Below, in pieces: positions 26,117 to 35,360 of a DNA stretch of 53,203 nucleotides. The notes under the pieces are model-generated. The model did no database searches, was not told where the DNA came from, and worked only from the letters and a program-made list of their open reading frames with translations. The translations under genes were made by a program, and so were the position numbers. The DNA comes from Treponema sp. Lineage in GTDB: Bacteria; Spirochaetota; Spirochaetia; Treponematales; Treponemataceae. The stretch lies in the NCBI GenBank assembly GCA_017619795.1, contig JAFZRP010000053.1, forward strand, positions 1-53,203, written 5' to 3'. Within the stretch, counting starts at the first letter, position 1. Every line of letters starts with the position of its first letter.

Positions 26117-26905
26117 ATGGTAGTAACAGGTTTTCATTCAATTGAGGAAAAGGTTTTAGCTTTATCTGACACTAAAGGTGTAAAGCTGCTTTATTCTAAG
26201 CCGGGTCCGCGCGTAAAAAAGATTCTCGAAAAAGCGGGTCAGGCTGGGATTTTGTGTGAGCAGACCGATGACCAGAAATTGAATGAAGCTGTTCGTTCTT
26301 TGCCGGAAGCTTTGCGAGATCATCGTGGAATTGTTATGCTGCTTCCCGATGAAAAAAAAGAAGGTGCAAATCTTGTAAATCTGGACGAATGGATTAAGGT
26401 AAACGCATCGGATAAAGCTTCTGACGCAGACAAAGGCTCTGATTCAAAAACAGCGACTGTTGTTATTTTGGACAGAGTTACAGATCCACATAACGTGGGT
26501 GCCATTATCCGCAGCTGCGACCAGTTTGGTGCAGATCTTGTAATTTTGCCAGAGCACAATTCAGCAAGCAGTATTGCGGAAAACGAAATTATCGGCAGAA
26601 CAAGTGCGGGTGCAAGCTCCTGGGTTCCAGTTGCAATTGTAAACAATCTTGTGCGTGCCGTTGAGCAGCTTAAAAACGCAGGTTTTTGGATTTACGGTGC
26701 AGATGCCGGTGGCGAAACCTGCGGTAAAATTGATTTTGCAGAAAAGTCCGTCATCATCATGGGAAGCGAAGGAACAGGAATTGCAAGGCTTTTGAAAAAA
26801 CAGTGTGATACTATTGTTTCTATTCCAACGTGCGGAAAAATTGATAGTCTGAATGTTTCGGTTGCGGCCGGCGTTCTTTTATATGAATTGTTCAGAAGGA
26901 GATAA
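26117..26905 (+). CDS. TrmH/RlmB-family rRNA 2'-O-methyltransferase
   Basis: A 262-residue SPOUT methylase, probably the 23S rRNA Gm2251 enzyme RlmB or a close relative. The N-terminal substrate-binding domain (about 1-90) is followed by the knotted domain with the three SPOUT motifs: DPHNVGAIIRSCDQFG, IIMGSEGTGIARLL and IDSLNVSVAAGVLLYEL. A low-complexity Asp/Ser/Ala linker (about 100-112) joins them. Downstream, the next gene starts 2 bp after the stop with a clear AAGGAG inside this gene's end. Confidence 0.88.
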   Translation: MVVTGFHSIEEKVLALSDTKGVKLLYSKPGPRVKKILEKAGQAGILCEQTDDQKLNEAVRSLPEALRDHRGIVMLLPDEKKEGANLVNLDEWIKVNASDKASDADKGSDSKTATVVILDRVTDPHNVGAIIRSCDQFGADLVILPEHNSASSIAENEIIGRTSAGASSWVPVAIVNNLVRAVEQLKNAGFWIYGADAGGETCGKIDFAEKSVIIMGSEGTGIARLLKKQCDTIVSIPTCGKIDSLNVSVAAGVLLYELFRRR

Positions 26906-26907
26906 AA

Positions 26908-27840
26908 ATGTCTATTCAAGAATCTATCCAGGATGTTACGGTTTCCATTCAAGATGAAATCGCTTCTAAGGCAGTAAGAAAATCTACTTTAAAATCAATA
27001 AAGGAAAAAAAGAAGTCCAGACTTAAACAGCTTAAAATGGATTATGAAAAAGCTGTTCAGGATGTTCATCTTCAGTATGCAAAAAATCCTGACCGACTTA
27101 AGGCAAAATATGCCGCTGCAGAATATGCTCGAACAGAAAAAGCTAAAAAGCGTGCCGATAGAAGAATTGAAATGGAAAACAAGATTCTTGAGCAGGCACA
27201 AATCCAGAGAAGACTTACACAGAGCGAAGAAATAGCATCATCAATCATTCAGGGAATTGGTATGGCTCTGTTTATTGCGGCAACAGCAGTTCTCGACACT
27301 CTTGGTATAAAAGAAGGCATGGATTTTAAGAGCCTCACAATCATCTGTTATTCTTTGTTTGGTTCTTTTATGATTTTGATGTATCTGTTCAACTGTCTTG
27401 AGCACGCCCTTACAGCTTATACTGCAAAGGTTGTGTTTAACCGTCTGACACATATCTCGGTCTTTTTGAGCATTGGTTTTGCGTACACAGCTTATACAAT
27501 CACTAAGATTAAGGGACTCCAGGGCTGGATTCTGTTTGGAATTGTCTGGGGCATTATCTTAATTGGAATTCTTATGTATGCAATTGCCGGACAGAAGCAT
27601 CACAGATTAAATACAATTTTGTATGCAATTGCTGGATTCTCTGGCTTTGCGCTTGCAAAAGATCTTTATGTTTCTCTTTCTACAAAGTGTTTTACAATGC
27701 TTATGTTCGCAGCAGGCTTCTATCTTGTAGGAATTGTTTTCTATAACCTGCGAAAGATTAAGTACATGCATTTTGTAAGCAACTGTCTTATGCTTGCCGG
27801 AAGTATTTATCTGTTCTTCTCAATGTTCTTCATAAACTAG
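26908..27840 (+). CDS. multi-pass membrane protein of unknown function with basic coiled-coil N-terminus
   Basis: A 310-residue protein I do not recognise. Residues 1-110 are highly charged and helical (Lys/Arg/Glu rich, a likely coiled coil or nucleic-acid/membrane-surface segment). About six hydrophobic segments follow from about 112 to 308 with short loops. AAGGAGATAAAA precedes the ATG. It directly follows the methyltransferase gene and probably shares its transcript. No catalytic motif is evident. Confidence 0.8.
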   Translation: MSIQESIQDVTVSIQDEIASKAVRKSTLKSIKEKKKSRLKQLKMDYEKAVQDVHLQYAKNPDRLKAKYAAAEYARTEKAKKRADRRIEMENKILEQAQIQRRLTQSEEIASSIIQGIGMALFIAATAVLDTLGIKEGMDFKSLTIICYSLFGSFMILMYLFNCLEHALTAYTAKVVFNRLTHISVFLSIGFAYTAYTITKIKGLQGWILFGIVWGIILIGILMYAIAGQKHHRLNTILYAIAGFSGFALAKDLYVSLSTKCFTMLMFAAGFYLVGIVFYNLRKIKYMHFVSNCLMLAGSIYLFFSMFFIN

Positions 27841-27882
27841 AAAATATGTCTTATAATCATAATAACTGGAGATTAAGTTATT

Positions 27883-30675
27883 ATGATGAAAAAGACAGTT
27901 CTTTGTTTTTGCGTTTTAGCAGGAATTACACACTCTTTTGGGGCTTTTGCCGCTAGTTTTGAATCAGAAATAAAACCTTTTCCTTTCGCTGCACGACCAG
28001 CCGAAGGGACTGCTGCTGACTGTTCCTACATGAACACTCCTATTACCGAAGAGCAGCGGATAACAGTCGGTGATGACGGCCACTTATACGCCGCCGGTAA
28101 ACGTCTCCGTATTTTCGGTACAAACCTTTCCAGCTTCCCGCCAGTTGAAGATGCCGAATACTGGGCAAAAACAATTGCCGCTCAGGGTTATAACTGCATC
28201 CGTTTTCATCATACAGATTCCGATTGGGCAGAATGTTTTTTCATGCACGATAAAGCCTGGAAAACTGCCACCTTTGACGAAAAATCTTTTGAGCGTTTTG
28301 ACAAGTTTTTCTATGAGCTCAAGAAGGCTGGCGTTTACAGCAACATCAATCTTCTTACAGGGCGCACAATAAGACCAGATGAGCAGAACGGACTGCCACA
28401 GGAACTGAATAAAGTTGCAGACTGGAAAGACCAGCACTGTTATGGCTTTTGGAATGAGCTTGCCCGCGAGGACCAGCGTAAATATGCAGAAAAGATTCTT
28501 AATCACAAAAACCCTTACACTGGGCTTACTTACGCAGAAGATCCGGCGGTTGCCTTTGTAGAAATAAACAACGAAAACTCAATGACAAAGGGTTATCTTG
28601 ATGGTGCAATTTCACGTTTCCCTTCTTCGCTCACACAAGAGCTTGTTGTAAAATGGACTGCTTTCTTAAAAGAGCGTGGCTGGGATTATAACAAGCTTGA
28701 TAAGGCATTTAATCAGAAGGTGGAAGAGGGCGAAAATCTTCTTTCTGGAAAAACATATCTTGAACAGCATAGCGGCGCAAAAGCTACGCTGGAAAAAGAT
28801 GGCAATAACTCCATTATCAAAGTTACTCAGAACGGAACGGAAAACTGGCATGTTCAGTATGATTATTACGGCTTTACAACCGAGTCCGAGCAGCTGTATA
28901 CAATTTCTTTTAAGGCAAAGGCTTCAAAGGAATGTTCTGTAAATGTTGATGTGATGATGGATCACGATCCTTGGACAAACTTAGGCTTTTCAAAAGAAAT
29001 AAAGCTTAATAAAAAGTGGCAGGAGTTTTCCTATAGTCTTTCGTCGTTGCAGACCGATTCAAAGCCTCGACTTACGTTTGGCAATATGGGAAGAAGTGCG
29101 GGAACAACAATTGAGATTTCTGATGTAAAATTATGTAAGGGTGGAAATACAGTTAATGTTGAAAAAAGCAAAGCTGTAGCTAGGGGCACAGAAACAGGTT
29201 CGGCAAGTACAAGTGCTGGCGAGCTTATAAAGTTTCCGGCTTATGATTCTTACCGCGCGCTTCCGCTGGAGCTGAGGCTTTTGGTTACAGAGTTTCTTGT
29301 TGCTCTTGATGATGATTATTGGGGCAGCATGAATGATTATCTTAAAAAGGATTTGAAAATAAAATCCCTTACTTTTGGAACAGCACTTCCTTGTGCTCCT
29401 GTTACAGTTATGAGCAAGTTTGATGTTGTAGATACTCACGCCTATTGGCACCATCCGTCTTTCCCGGGCAGCAGCTGGAACACAAAAGATTATTTTGTAA
29501 AAAATCAGAGTCTTGTAACAGCTGATGATGGTGGAACTCTTTCTAGTCTGGCAAAGCTTCGTATTTACGGAAAGCCATTTTCGGTAACCGAATACGACCA
29601 TCCTTATCCGAGCCAATTCTCTTCCGAGATGATGCCTATGCTGGCTGTTTTTGCAAGCCTGCAGGATTGGGATTGCGTTTATTCCTTCTGTTATGAGATT
29701 TCTCAGCGAAACCCGGATAAGGTTAAAATAACAGGTTATTTTGATCAGGGAAATAATCCTTCGAAAATTGCGGGGGTTCCTGTTGCAGCAAGGATTTTCC
29801 GCGAGTTTAGAATTAAACCGTTTGAAAAAGCAGCTTATTACAAGGTAACTCCGCAGGCAGAATTAAATGCAATAGCTAAAAAGGGAAGTGCCTGGAATGT
29901 TGCTCCGCCAGAATACTTTGATACAATAGATGACAAGAGAACTGTGGAAGGTGTTAATGTAGATGTACTTGAAAAGGCTGGGCTTTTGCAAGAGGTTAGC
30001 ATTGGTAAAAAGTCATTAGAAAAGCTGGTGGGCGGTATAATTTTTGATGATGATGGAGTGAGCGGTTTGAAGAAAGTTGCTGCTGGAGCTGAAGTTGGTG
30101 CAACTGGAACAAATGCGGCCACTGGTTCAAGTGCCAATTCTAACCGGGTGTTCACCTGGAACAGTTCCGACGGCTATTTTATTTACAGCGATGAAGATGT
30201 TTTTGTGAGTGTTACAACACCGAATGCAAAACCGCAGGAAAGAGCGTACAAAACAAAAGCCGGTCCAGATGGAGTTTATACATCAGAGATGCGTTTTATT
30301 CCTCAAAAGGATTTTGCTTCTGTTGCTGCCGTAAAGCTTGATGATTCACGCTGGTTTATTTTTTCAAGCAGCTGGTGTGGAAACGAAGACGAAAAGCTTT
30401 TTGAATACGGCAAAAAGCCGAAAACTTTCCCAAAATATGCAAAAACCCGTTCAGTGGCAAATATTACAACAGAGTTTTCTGGAAGCGGAACAATTGCGGT
30501 TGCACTTGGTTCAAATGGGACAATCAAAATCCCGGAACAAGAAAAGGGCTGGAAGCTTTATCCACTAAAAGCAGACGGAACCCGTACCAAACATACTATC
30601 AAAGCTTCAAAAGCAGCCAAAGGTTTTGTTCTTAGCGAAGCAGATAACACGTTGTGGTACGAATTGAAAAAATAA
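27883..30675 (+). CDS. secreted glycoside hydrolase (clan A-like barrel) with inserted carbohydrate-binding module
   Basis: A 930-residue exported enzyme. The signal peptide cleaves after about residue 24 (GAFA). The TIM-barrel part resembles GH5-type cellulase-like enzymes: early strands with IFGTNLSSF and YNCIRFHH, the acid/base Glu231 in VEINNENS and a candidate nucleophile Glu570 in SVTEYDHPYP. Between them (about 284-420) lies a CBM4/9-like beta-sandwich (QYDYYGF, DPWTNLGFSKEIKL, TIEISDVKL), so the barrel is interrupted by a binding module. A further beta-rich region fills about 690-930. It probably degrades plant or host polysaccharide; the exact substrate is unknown. GGAG precedes the start; the first or second ATG may be used. 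Confidence 0.83.
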   Translation: MMKKTVLCFCVLAGITHSFGAFAASFESEIKPFPFAARPAEGTAADCSYMNTPITEEQRITVGDDGHLYAAGKRLRIFGTNLSSFPPVEDAEYWAKTIAAQGYNCIRFHHTDSDWAECFFMHDKAWKTATFDEKSFERFDKFFYELKKAGVYSNINLLTGRTIRPDEQNGLPQELNKVADWKDQHCYGFWNELAREDQRKYAEKILNHKNPYTGLTYAEDPAVAFVEINNENSMTKGYLDGAISRFPSSLTQELVVKWTAFLKERGWDYNKLDKAFNQKVEEGENLLSGKTYLEQHSGAKATLEKDGNNSIIKVTQNGTENWHVQYDYYGFTTESEQLYTISFKAKASKECSVNVDVMMDHDPWTNLGFSKEIKLNKKWQEFSYSLSSLQTDSKPRLTFGNMGRSAGTTIEISDVKLCKGGNTVNVEKSKAVARGTETGSASTSAGELIKFPAYDSYRALPLELRLLVTEFLVALDDDYWGSMNDYLKKDLKIKSLTFGTALPCAPVTVMSKFDVVDTHAYWHHPSFPGSSWNTKDYFVKNQSLVTADDGGTLSSLAKLRIYGKPFSVTEYDHPYPSQFSSEMMPMLAVFASLQDWDCVYSFCYEISQRNPDKVKITGYFDQGNNPSKIAGVPVAARIFREFRIKPFEKAAYYKVTPQAELNAIAKKGSAWNVAPPEYFDTIDDKRTVEGVNVDVLEKAGLLQEVSIGKKSLEKLVGGIIFDDDGVSGLKKVAAGAEVGATGTNAATGSSANSNRVFTWNSSDGYFIYSDEDVFVSVTTPNAKPQERAYKTKAGPDGVYTSEMRFIPQKDFASVAAVKLDDSRWFIFSSSWCGNEDEKLFEYGKKPKTFPKYAKTRSVANITTEFSGSGTIAVALGSNGTIKIPEQEKGWKLYPLKADGTRTKHTIKASKAAKGFVLSEADNTLWYELKK

Positions 30676-30695
30676 GATTATGAATCTATAAAGTT

Positions 30696-31373
30696 TTATT
30701 TCTGTCTAAATCGTCTCTGTGACTTAACCTTACCGTTGCTCCAGTAAGTATAAGCATACCATACATCTGAAGTATAATTTGAAGATTCACGGAATAAGTT
30801 GCCGTTAGGATCGTATTCATAGTTTGTTATGTATTTATTATATTCAGATTTTTTTGTAAGGTGATTTTTAGAATCATATTCATATGTTATAACAAAACCT
30901 TCCATATCTCTATGAAGAATCTGATTTCCGTTTGAATCGTACTTAGCCCACCACTGGATAACACCGTTAGATCCATGAAGTTTGTTCCATTTTTCATCGC
31001 AGTCATAAACCCAGTTACCGCGATTACCTCCATGTTCGATAATCTTATGGTTCTGTTCATCGTATTCGAACGAGTATTCACCGTCAGCGCCTCGTTCTCC
31101 AATCCTTTTTCCTTCAGAATCATAAGTGAACCAGTATTCTCTAGTTGCCCAATCATCATATATATCAGCTACTTTAGAGTGAGTTAAATTACCATTTTCA
31201 TCATATTCAAGCCAAACTTCGGATTCTTCACCCTTTTCGTGAATTTTATTTCCGCTTTCGTCGTATTCAACAAGCCCGGAAAAAATGAATTCTTTACCAA
31301 CATACTGTGCTGAAAGTGAAGATACAAAAAGAGCTGTACCAAGTAATAAGATTGTTATTTTCTTAAAGTTCAT
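30696..31373 (-). CDS. secreted YD-repeat (RHS-like) protein A
   Basis: A 225-residue secreted protein: a signal peptide (MNFKK, hydrophobic core, cut near LSAQ), then about nine short YD-type repeats of the form W..YDxxGNxxH (for example EYDESGNKIHEK, KYDSNGNQILHR, EYDPNGNLFRES), ending with a Tyr-rich YTYWSNGKVKSQRRF. YD repeats form beta-strand shells in RHS/teneurin-like proteins, but here no toxin or core domain is attached. It is homologous to the upstream neighbour (31386), with which it shares an operon: AGGAG lies 12 bp after that gene's stop. Confidence 0.82.
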   Translation of the reverse strand: MNFKKITILLLGTALFVSSLSAQYVGKEFIFSGLVEYDESGNKIHEKGEESEVWLEYDENGNLTHSKVADIYDDWATREYWFTYDSEGKRIGERGADGEYSFEYDEQNHKIIEHGGNRGNWVYDCDEKWNKLHGSNGVIQWWAKYDSNGNQILHRDMEGFVITYEYDSKNHLTKKSEYNKYITNYEYDPNGNLFRESSNYTSDVWYAYTYWSNGKVKSQRRFRQK

Positions 31374-31385
31374 TTTCTTTTCTCC

Positions 31386-32162
31386 TTAGAAATCAAAATC
31401 GCGCTGAATAGAAAGCTTTTTACGGGTTTTTGGTTTGCCGTTATCCCAGAAGGTGTAGATGTACCAGCATTCATAACCAAAGTTTGAGAGTTCGTGAATT
31501 AAATTGCCTTGCGGATCATAATCATAAGTTTTTTTCAGATTATTAAAATCACTGTAGCTTATAAGTCTGCCATTTGAATCGTACTCCTGCCAGTACTCAG
31601 CTTCGTCGGCATCTTTATAATGAGTTTCGTTTCCATTTGAATCACGGTCGAACCAAACTTCAAAGCCGTCGGAGCGTTTTCCATGAAGCTTGTTACCGAA
31701 TGAATCACATTCATAAAACCAGGTTTCGCCTTCGGAGTTTTTTTCTTCCATTTTTTTGTTTTTATAGGTGTACTTATACCAGGCTTCATAGCCGTAACTA
31801 TTTTTCAGGTGAATAAGCCTATTTCTTTTGTCGTATTCATACCACTCTTCTGTACCGTCGCTGCTTCTACTGTGAATACATTTTCCTGCCGCATTGTATT
31901 CGTTCCAGATCTGTTCGTATTCGTAATCACAGTGGATTGCGTTACCCTGCTGATCGTATTCAATTAACTCATTGTAAGTTACAGTTTCGCCAAACTGTGA
32001 AGAACCTTTCTGGCTCAAATATTCCATCACATCAAAATCTTCATCGTCGGCTGAAAGAGCAGTTGCTGTAAAAAGCATAATGGAAAGTGGAAGAAGAAGC
32101 TTTGCGGTTGTTTTCAAAAGCTTTTTAAAACCTGTTGGTTTTTTGAAATAGTGTTTGGTCAT
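31386..32162 (-). CDS. secreted YD-repeat (RHS-like) protein B
   Basis: About 258 residues with a signal peptide near residues 15-38 (LLPLSIMLFTATALSA) and repeated YDxxGN/xYE units (EYDQQGNAIHCD, RDSNGNETHYKD, DYDPQGNLIHEL), ending YIYTFWDNGKPKTRKK, which closely parallels protein A downstream. The start is MTKHYF, with GGAG 5-6 bases before it; the longer frame begins with an unlikely TTG. The pair looks like an old tandem duplication. Function is unknown; surface or secreted binding proteins of treponemes often carry such repeats. Confidence 0.82.
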   Translation of the reverse strand: MTKHYFKKPTGFKKLLKTTAKLLLPLSIMLFTATALSADDEDFDVMEYLSQKGSSQFGETVTYNELIEYDQQGNAIHCDYEYEQIWNEYNAAGKCIHSRSSDGTEEWYEYDKRNRLIHLKNSYGYEAWYKYTYKNKKMEEKNSEGETWFYECDSFGNKLHGKRSDGFEVWFDRDSNGNETHYKDADEAEYWQEYDSNGRLISYSDFNNLKKTYDYDPQGNLIHELSNFGYECWYIYTFWDNGKPKTRKKLSIQRDFDF

Positions 32163-32236
32163 TTTATTCTCCAATTTTTGTAAGAAATTATTTTTATTAT
32201 ATGGCTAAAAATTATATTTGTAAAACGAAGAATCAA

Positions 32237-32277
32237 CTAGCCAGTTTATTGACTTCTAGCCAATATGAATTTATACT
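32237..32277 (+). promoter_or_regulatory. promoter and operator of the second PHD/VapC module
   Basis: TTGACT (32249-32254), a 17-base spacer and TATACT (32272-32277). CTAGCCA occurs twice, at 32237-32243 and 32256-32262, flanking and overlapping the -35 element, with an inverted TGGCTA at 32202-32207. The same TAGCCA/TAGCTA words flank the promoter of the decayed module near 41980-42000, so they are likely the antitoxin binding site. Confidence 0.6.
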
Positions 32278-32307
32278 CGTATTAGGAAATGTTAGAGGAG
32301 GTTTTTT

Positions 32308-32610
32308 ATGTGTAGAAGAACTATTTATGATGCAAGAAATAATTTTTCGGCTCTGGTAAAGCTTGCGGAAAGTGGTGAGTCGGTTGAACTTACACGTCAT
32401 GACAAACCTGTAGCAGTGATAATCAGCTGGGAAGAATATGAAAAACAATTTAAGCCTAAGAAAACCTTCATTCAGCGAATAATGGAAACAAGAGCAAAAT
32501 ATGCAGATGTACTTGCTGATCCTACTTGGAAAGGTCTTGAAATACCAAAAGATGAATATCCAGATGAAGAATATGAAAAGAAAAATGCAAAGATTTGGGG
32601 GGAAGAATGA
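32308..32610 (+). CDS. PHD/YefM-family antitoxin
   Basis: A 100-residue antitoxin with the PHD fold at its N-terminus (IYDARNNFSALVKLAESGESVELTRHDKPVAVIISWEEYE) and an acidic, toxin-binding C-terminus (DEYPDEEYEKKNAKIWGEE). GAGGAGG stands 8-12 bases before the start ATG. The stop codon overlaps the toxin start as ATGA, the classic coupling of an antitoxin to its toxin. It is expected to bind the CTAGCCA words upstream. Confidence 0.9.
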   Translation: MCRRTIYDARNNFSALVKLAESGESVELTRHDKPVAVIISWEEYEKQFKPKKTFIQRIMETRAKYADVLADPTWKGLEIPKDEYPDEEYEKKNAKIWGEE

Positions 32611-33032
32611 AACCTGTTTATTTACTTGATTCTAATGTAATTTCTGAATTTACAAAATCTGTTCCAAATCCGGCTGTAATTAAAAAGGCAATGGAAAATG
32701 ATGGACTATGTGCAATCTGTTCAACAGTTTGGCAGGAAGCTGTTTATGGACTTGAAATAATGCCTGACGGAAAGAGAAAACAAATGGTAGAGGAAATTAT
32801 TCGCAATCTAAGAGAATCCTACGAAATCATTCCATATAACGATTTTGCTGCTAAAATCTGTGGAGAAATCTGGGCTCGCTGCAAAGAAGCAGGAACTCCA
32901 GTACCTTTTTATGATTCCCAAATAGCTGCTACCGCAATTGCCAATAATATGATTTTGATAACTCATAACACCGAAGATTATGCAGCACTGGCTAAAAACT
33001 CTATGCTTCAAATAGAAGATTGGTGGGAGTAA
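32607..33032 (+). CDS. VapC-family PIN toxin ribonuclease
   Basis: A 141-residue PIN RNase with all acidic positions kept: Asp8 in YLLDSNVISEF, Glu in STVWQEAVYGLE, Asp in PFYDSQIAATAIANN and Asp in THNTEDY. These hold the metal that cuts RNA (usually initiator tRNA or rRNA). The start is the ATG in the ATGA overlap with the antitoxin; GGGGGGAAG is its ribosome site. The residues missing from the paralogue at 17147 are present here, so this module is likely active. Confidence 0.92.
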   Translation: MKPVYLLDSNVISEFTKSVPNPAVIKKAMENDGLCAICSTVWQEAVYGLEIMPDGKRKQMVEEIIRNLRESYEIIPYNDFAAKICGEIWARCKEAGTPVPFYDSQIAATAIANNMILITHNTEDYAALAKNSMLQIEDWWE

Positions 33033-33095
33033 TATAAACACGCAACAATCACTATTCTTGCTCAAAAAGCTCTATCTCGCTAAAATATCCATATT

Positions 33096-34928
33096 ATGGA
33101 AAATACAAAGCGTACAGTCACCTGCGGCGAGCTCCGCAAGAGTGATGTTGGTAAGAAAGTTGTTTTGAACGGTTGGGTAAGCCGCACCCGAGATTTGGGC
33201 GGACTTTTGTTTATTCGTCTGCGTGACCGCTATGGAATCACACAGGTAATGGTTGGCGATAGTGCTAGTGATGATGTTAAGAAAATAGCTGCCGGCCTCA
33301 AAAGTGAATACTGTATTGCAGTAGAAGGCGTTGTTGCTGCCCGAAGTGATAAAGATATTAACCCTGAAATGGCAACCGGCGAAATTGAAGTAGAAGCTAA
33401 CGACATTTTTGTGTTTACTACAAGCCAGGAGCTTCCATTTAGTATTGAAGAGGTTCGCCAGAAGGATGGAACACTTGTTGTTGCCAACGAAGATTTGCGC
33501 TTGAAATACCGCTATCTTGATTTGCGCCGCGAACCAATGCAGCACAACATCATCCTCAGAAGCCAGGTAACTTTTGCTACACGTGAATATCTTACAAGCA
33601 AAGGCTTTTTGGAAATTGAAACTCCAACCTTTATAAAGAGTACACCGGAAGGTGCCCGCGACTACCTTGTTCCAAGCCGTGTTCACCCTGGAAAGTTCTA
33701 TTCTCTGCCACAGAGTCCACAGCTTTACAAGCAGCTTTTGATGGTTTCTGGTTTTGACAAATACTTCCAGATTGCACGCTGCTACCGAGACGAAGATGCT
33801 CGTGGTGACCGTCAGCCAGAGTTTACACAGATAGATATGGAAATGTCTTTTACAAACCGCGAGGAAGTTCTTACAACTACCGAAGGAATGATGCAGTACA
33901 TTTTCAAAAAGACATTAAACTACGATTTGCCGGCTAAGTTTGATCGAATTGCCTGGGAAGACGCTTTTGACCTTTATGGTAGCGACAAACCGGATCTCCG
34001 TTTTGATATGAAGATGCAGGATGCTGCCTTTATGGCTGAGCTTGCAGACTTTAATGCATTTAAGGCTGGAGCTGCAAATGCAGGACGTGATGTTCAGAGA
34101 CATAAACGAAGTGGTCTTAAGGCACTTGTTGTAAAAAATGTTGCAGACAAGTATTCACGCAAAAATATAGAAGCACTTGAAGCTGTTGCAAAGACTTATA
34201 AGGCAAAGGGTCTCGCCTGGATGAAGGTTGCAGAAAACGGACAGTTTGAAGGCGGAATCAGTAAGTTCTATGCCGGAAAGGAAAGTGAGATTTGCAGTAA
34301 GCTTGGTGCCGAAAAGAATGACTTGCTTTTGTTCGTAAGTGACGAAAACTGGCAGCTTGCTTGTACCGCTCTTGGTGCAGTACGTAAGCAGCTTGGTAAA
34401 GATTTGAACCTCTACAACCCTGCTGATGAGTTCCATTTTGCCTGGATTATTGATTTCCCATATTTTGCCTGGAACGAAGAAGAAAATCACTGGGAAACAG
34501 AGCATCATATGTTTACGCTGCCACAGAAGCAGTACTGGGATACACTTGAATCAGATCCTGGCGCAGTAAAGGGTGACCTTTACGACCTCGTACTCAACGG
34601 CTACGAGCTTGCTTCAGGTTCTATGCGTATTAACGATCCAGCGCTTCAGGAGCGCATTTTCGAAATTGTTGGTTACAGCCGTGAGCGTGCAGAAAAAGCC
34701 TTTGGCTTCTTGGTACAGGCCTTTAAGTTTGGTGCGCCACCACACGGAGGAATTGCTCCTGGTCTTGACCGCCTTATTATGCTTATGTGCCACGAAGAGT
34801 CAATTCACGAGGTAATTGCATTCCCTAAGAACAACCTTGCTGCAAGCCCAATGGATGAGTGTCCTAGCCCGGTAGACGACCAGCAGCTTAAGGATTTGCA
34901 CATTACGGTTTACGATCCGGAAATGTAA
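33096..34928 (+). CDS. aspS: aspartyl-tRNA synthetase
   Basis: A 610-residue bacterial-type class IIb enzyme that charges tRNA(Asp). It has an N-terminal OB fold (VVLNGWVSRTRDLGGLLFIRLRDRYG), class II motif 1 near LEIETPTF, motif 2 FQIARCYRDEDARGDRQPEF, the bacterial GAD insertion domain (about 285-410) and motif 3 GIAPGLDRLIML. The final LHI segment is typical. Whether it charges tRNA(Asn) too cannot be told from sequence here. A short dispersed repeat and an intrinsic terminator follow. Confidence 0.97.
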   Translation: MENTKRTVTCGELRKSDVGKKVVLNGWVSRTRDLGGLLFIRLRDRYGITQVMVGDSASDDVKKIAAGLKSEYCIAVEGVVAARSDKDINPEMATGEIEVEANDIFVFTTSQELPFSIEEVRQKDGTLVVANEDLRLKYRYLDLRREPMQHNIILRSQVTFATREYLTSKGFLEIETPTFIKSTPEGARDYLVPSRVHPGKFYSLPQSPQLYKQLLMVSGFDKYFQIARCYRDEDARGDRQPEFTQIDMEMSFTNREEVLTTTEGMMQYIFKKTLNYDLPAKFDRIAWEDAFDLYGSDKPDLRFDMKMQDAAFMAELADFNAFKAGAANAGRDVQRHKRSGLKALVVKNVADKYSRKNIEALEAVAKTYKAKGLAWMKVAENGQFEGGISKFYAGKESEICSKLGAEKNDLLLFVSDENWQLACTALGAVRKQLGKDLNLYNPADEFHFAWIIDFPYFAWNEEENHWETEHHMFTLPQKQYWDTLESDPGAVKGDLYDLVLNGYELASGSMRINDPALQERIFEIVGYSRERAEKAFGFLVQAFKFGAPPHGGIAPGLDRLIMLMCHEESIHEVIAFPKNNLAASPMDECPSPVDDQQLKDLHITVYDPEM

Positions 34929-34931
34929 TAG

Positions 34932-34959
34932 ATTGCCGTGTCAAGCACGGCAATGACAA
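34932..34959 (+). repeat. short dispersed palindromic repeat, copy 4
   Basis: ATTGCCGTG...CACGGCAAT stem (GCCGTG with CACGGC) around TCAAG, followed by the family tail ATGACAAA, 4 bp after the aspS stop. It is the most perfect stem of the family in this window and probably protects or ends the aspS message. Confidence 0.7.
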
Positions 34960-34977
34960 AATTAATTAGTATTTTTG

Positions 34978-35005
34978 GGCTGTCTGAATAAGGCAGCCTT
35001 TTTTT
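34978..35005 (+). terminator. intrinsic terminator after aspS
   Basis: GGCTGTC (34978-34984) pairs with GGCAGCC (34992-34998, one G-T pair), loop TGAATAA, then seven Ts (34999-35005). The T-run touches the 3' end of the convergent XRE gene. Confidence 0.8.
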
Positions 35006-35360
35006 ATATATCAGTAATTTCCCATTTATCAAGCAATTTATTCATAGATTTTCGAAAATCAGAAACCAACTGTTCTTGGATTTTTGCTCGGATTTTTATG
35101 TTTTCATCAGTTTCATCAATTTTTATATTACTCAAATCGTGAGGGATAAATAATTGATATACCTCTATTTCTAAAGCTTCTGCTATTTTAACTAATGTTG
35201 ATTCTCGTGGCCAACGACGTTTACCTTCAATATCGTTGATATTTTGTACAGATACTCCGATTTTTTCAGCAAGTTGTTCTTGAGTATATTTTCCTTTGCG
35301 ATATTTCTTTATGTTTTGAGAAAGAGTCTCGTGTAGTTGTTGTTCTGTCATTACTTGCAT
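35004..35360 (-). CDS. XRE-family DNA-binding regulator
   Basis: A 118-residue repressor-type protein. A Cro/C1 helix-turn-helix occupies about residues 15-70 (YTQEQLAEKIGVSVQNINDIEGKRRWPRESTLVKIAEALEIEVYQLF). The remainder (IRAKIQEQLVSDFRKSMNKLLDKW) is helical and may mediate pairing. It diverges from the gene at 35468; ACTTGC words lie in the shared gap and at its own start. The ATG at position 4 is an alternative start, and neither has a strong ribosome site. It marks the left end of an AT-rich island. Confidence 0.88.
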   Translation of the reverse strand: MQVMTEQQLHETLSQNIKKYRKGKYTQEQLAEKIGVSVQNINDIEGKRRWPRESTLVKIAEALEIEVYQLFIPHDLSNIKIDETDENIKIRAKIQEQLVSDFRKSMNKLLDKWEITDI

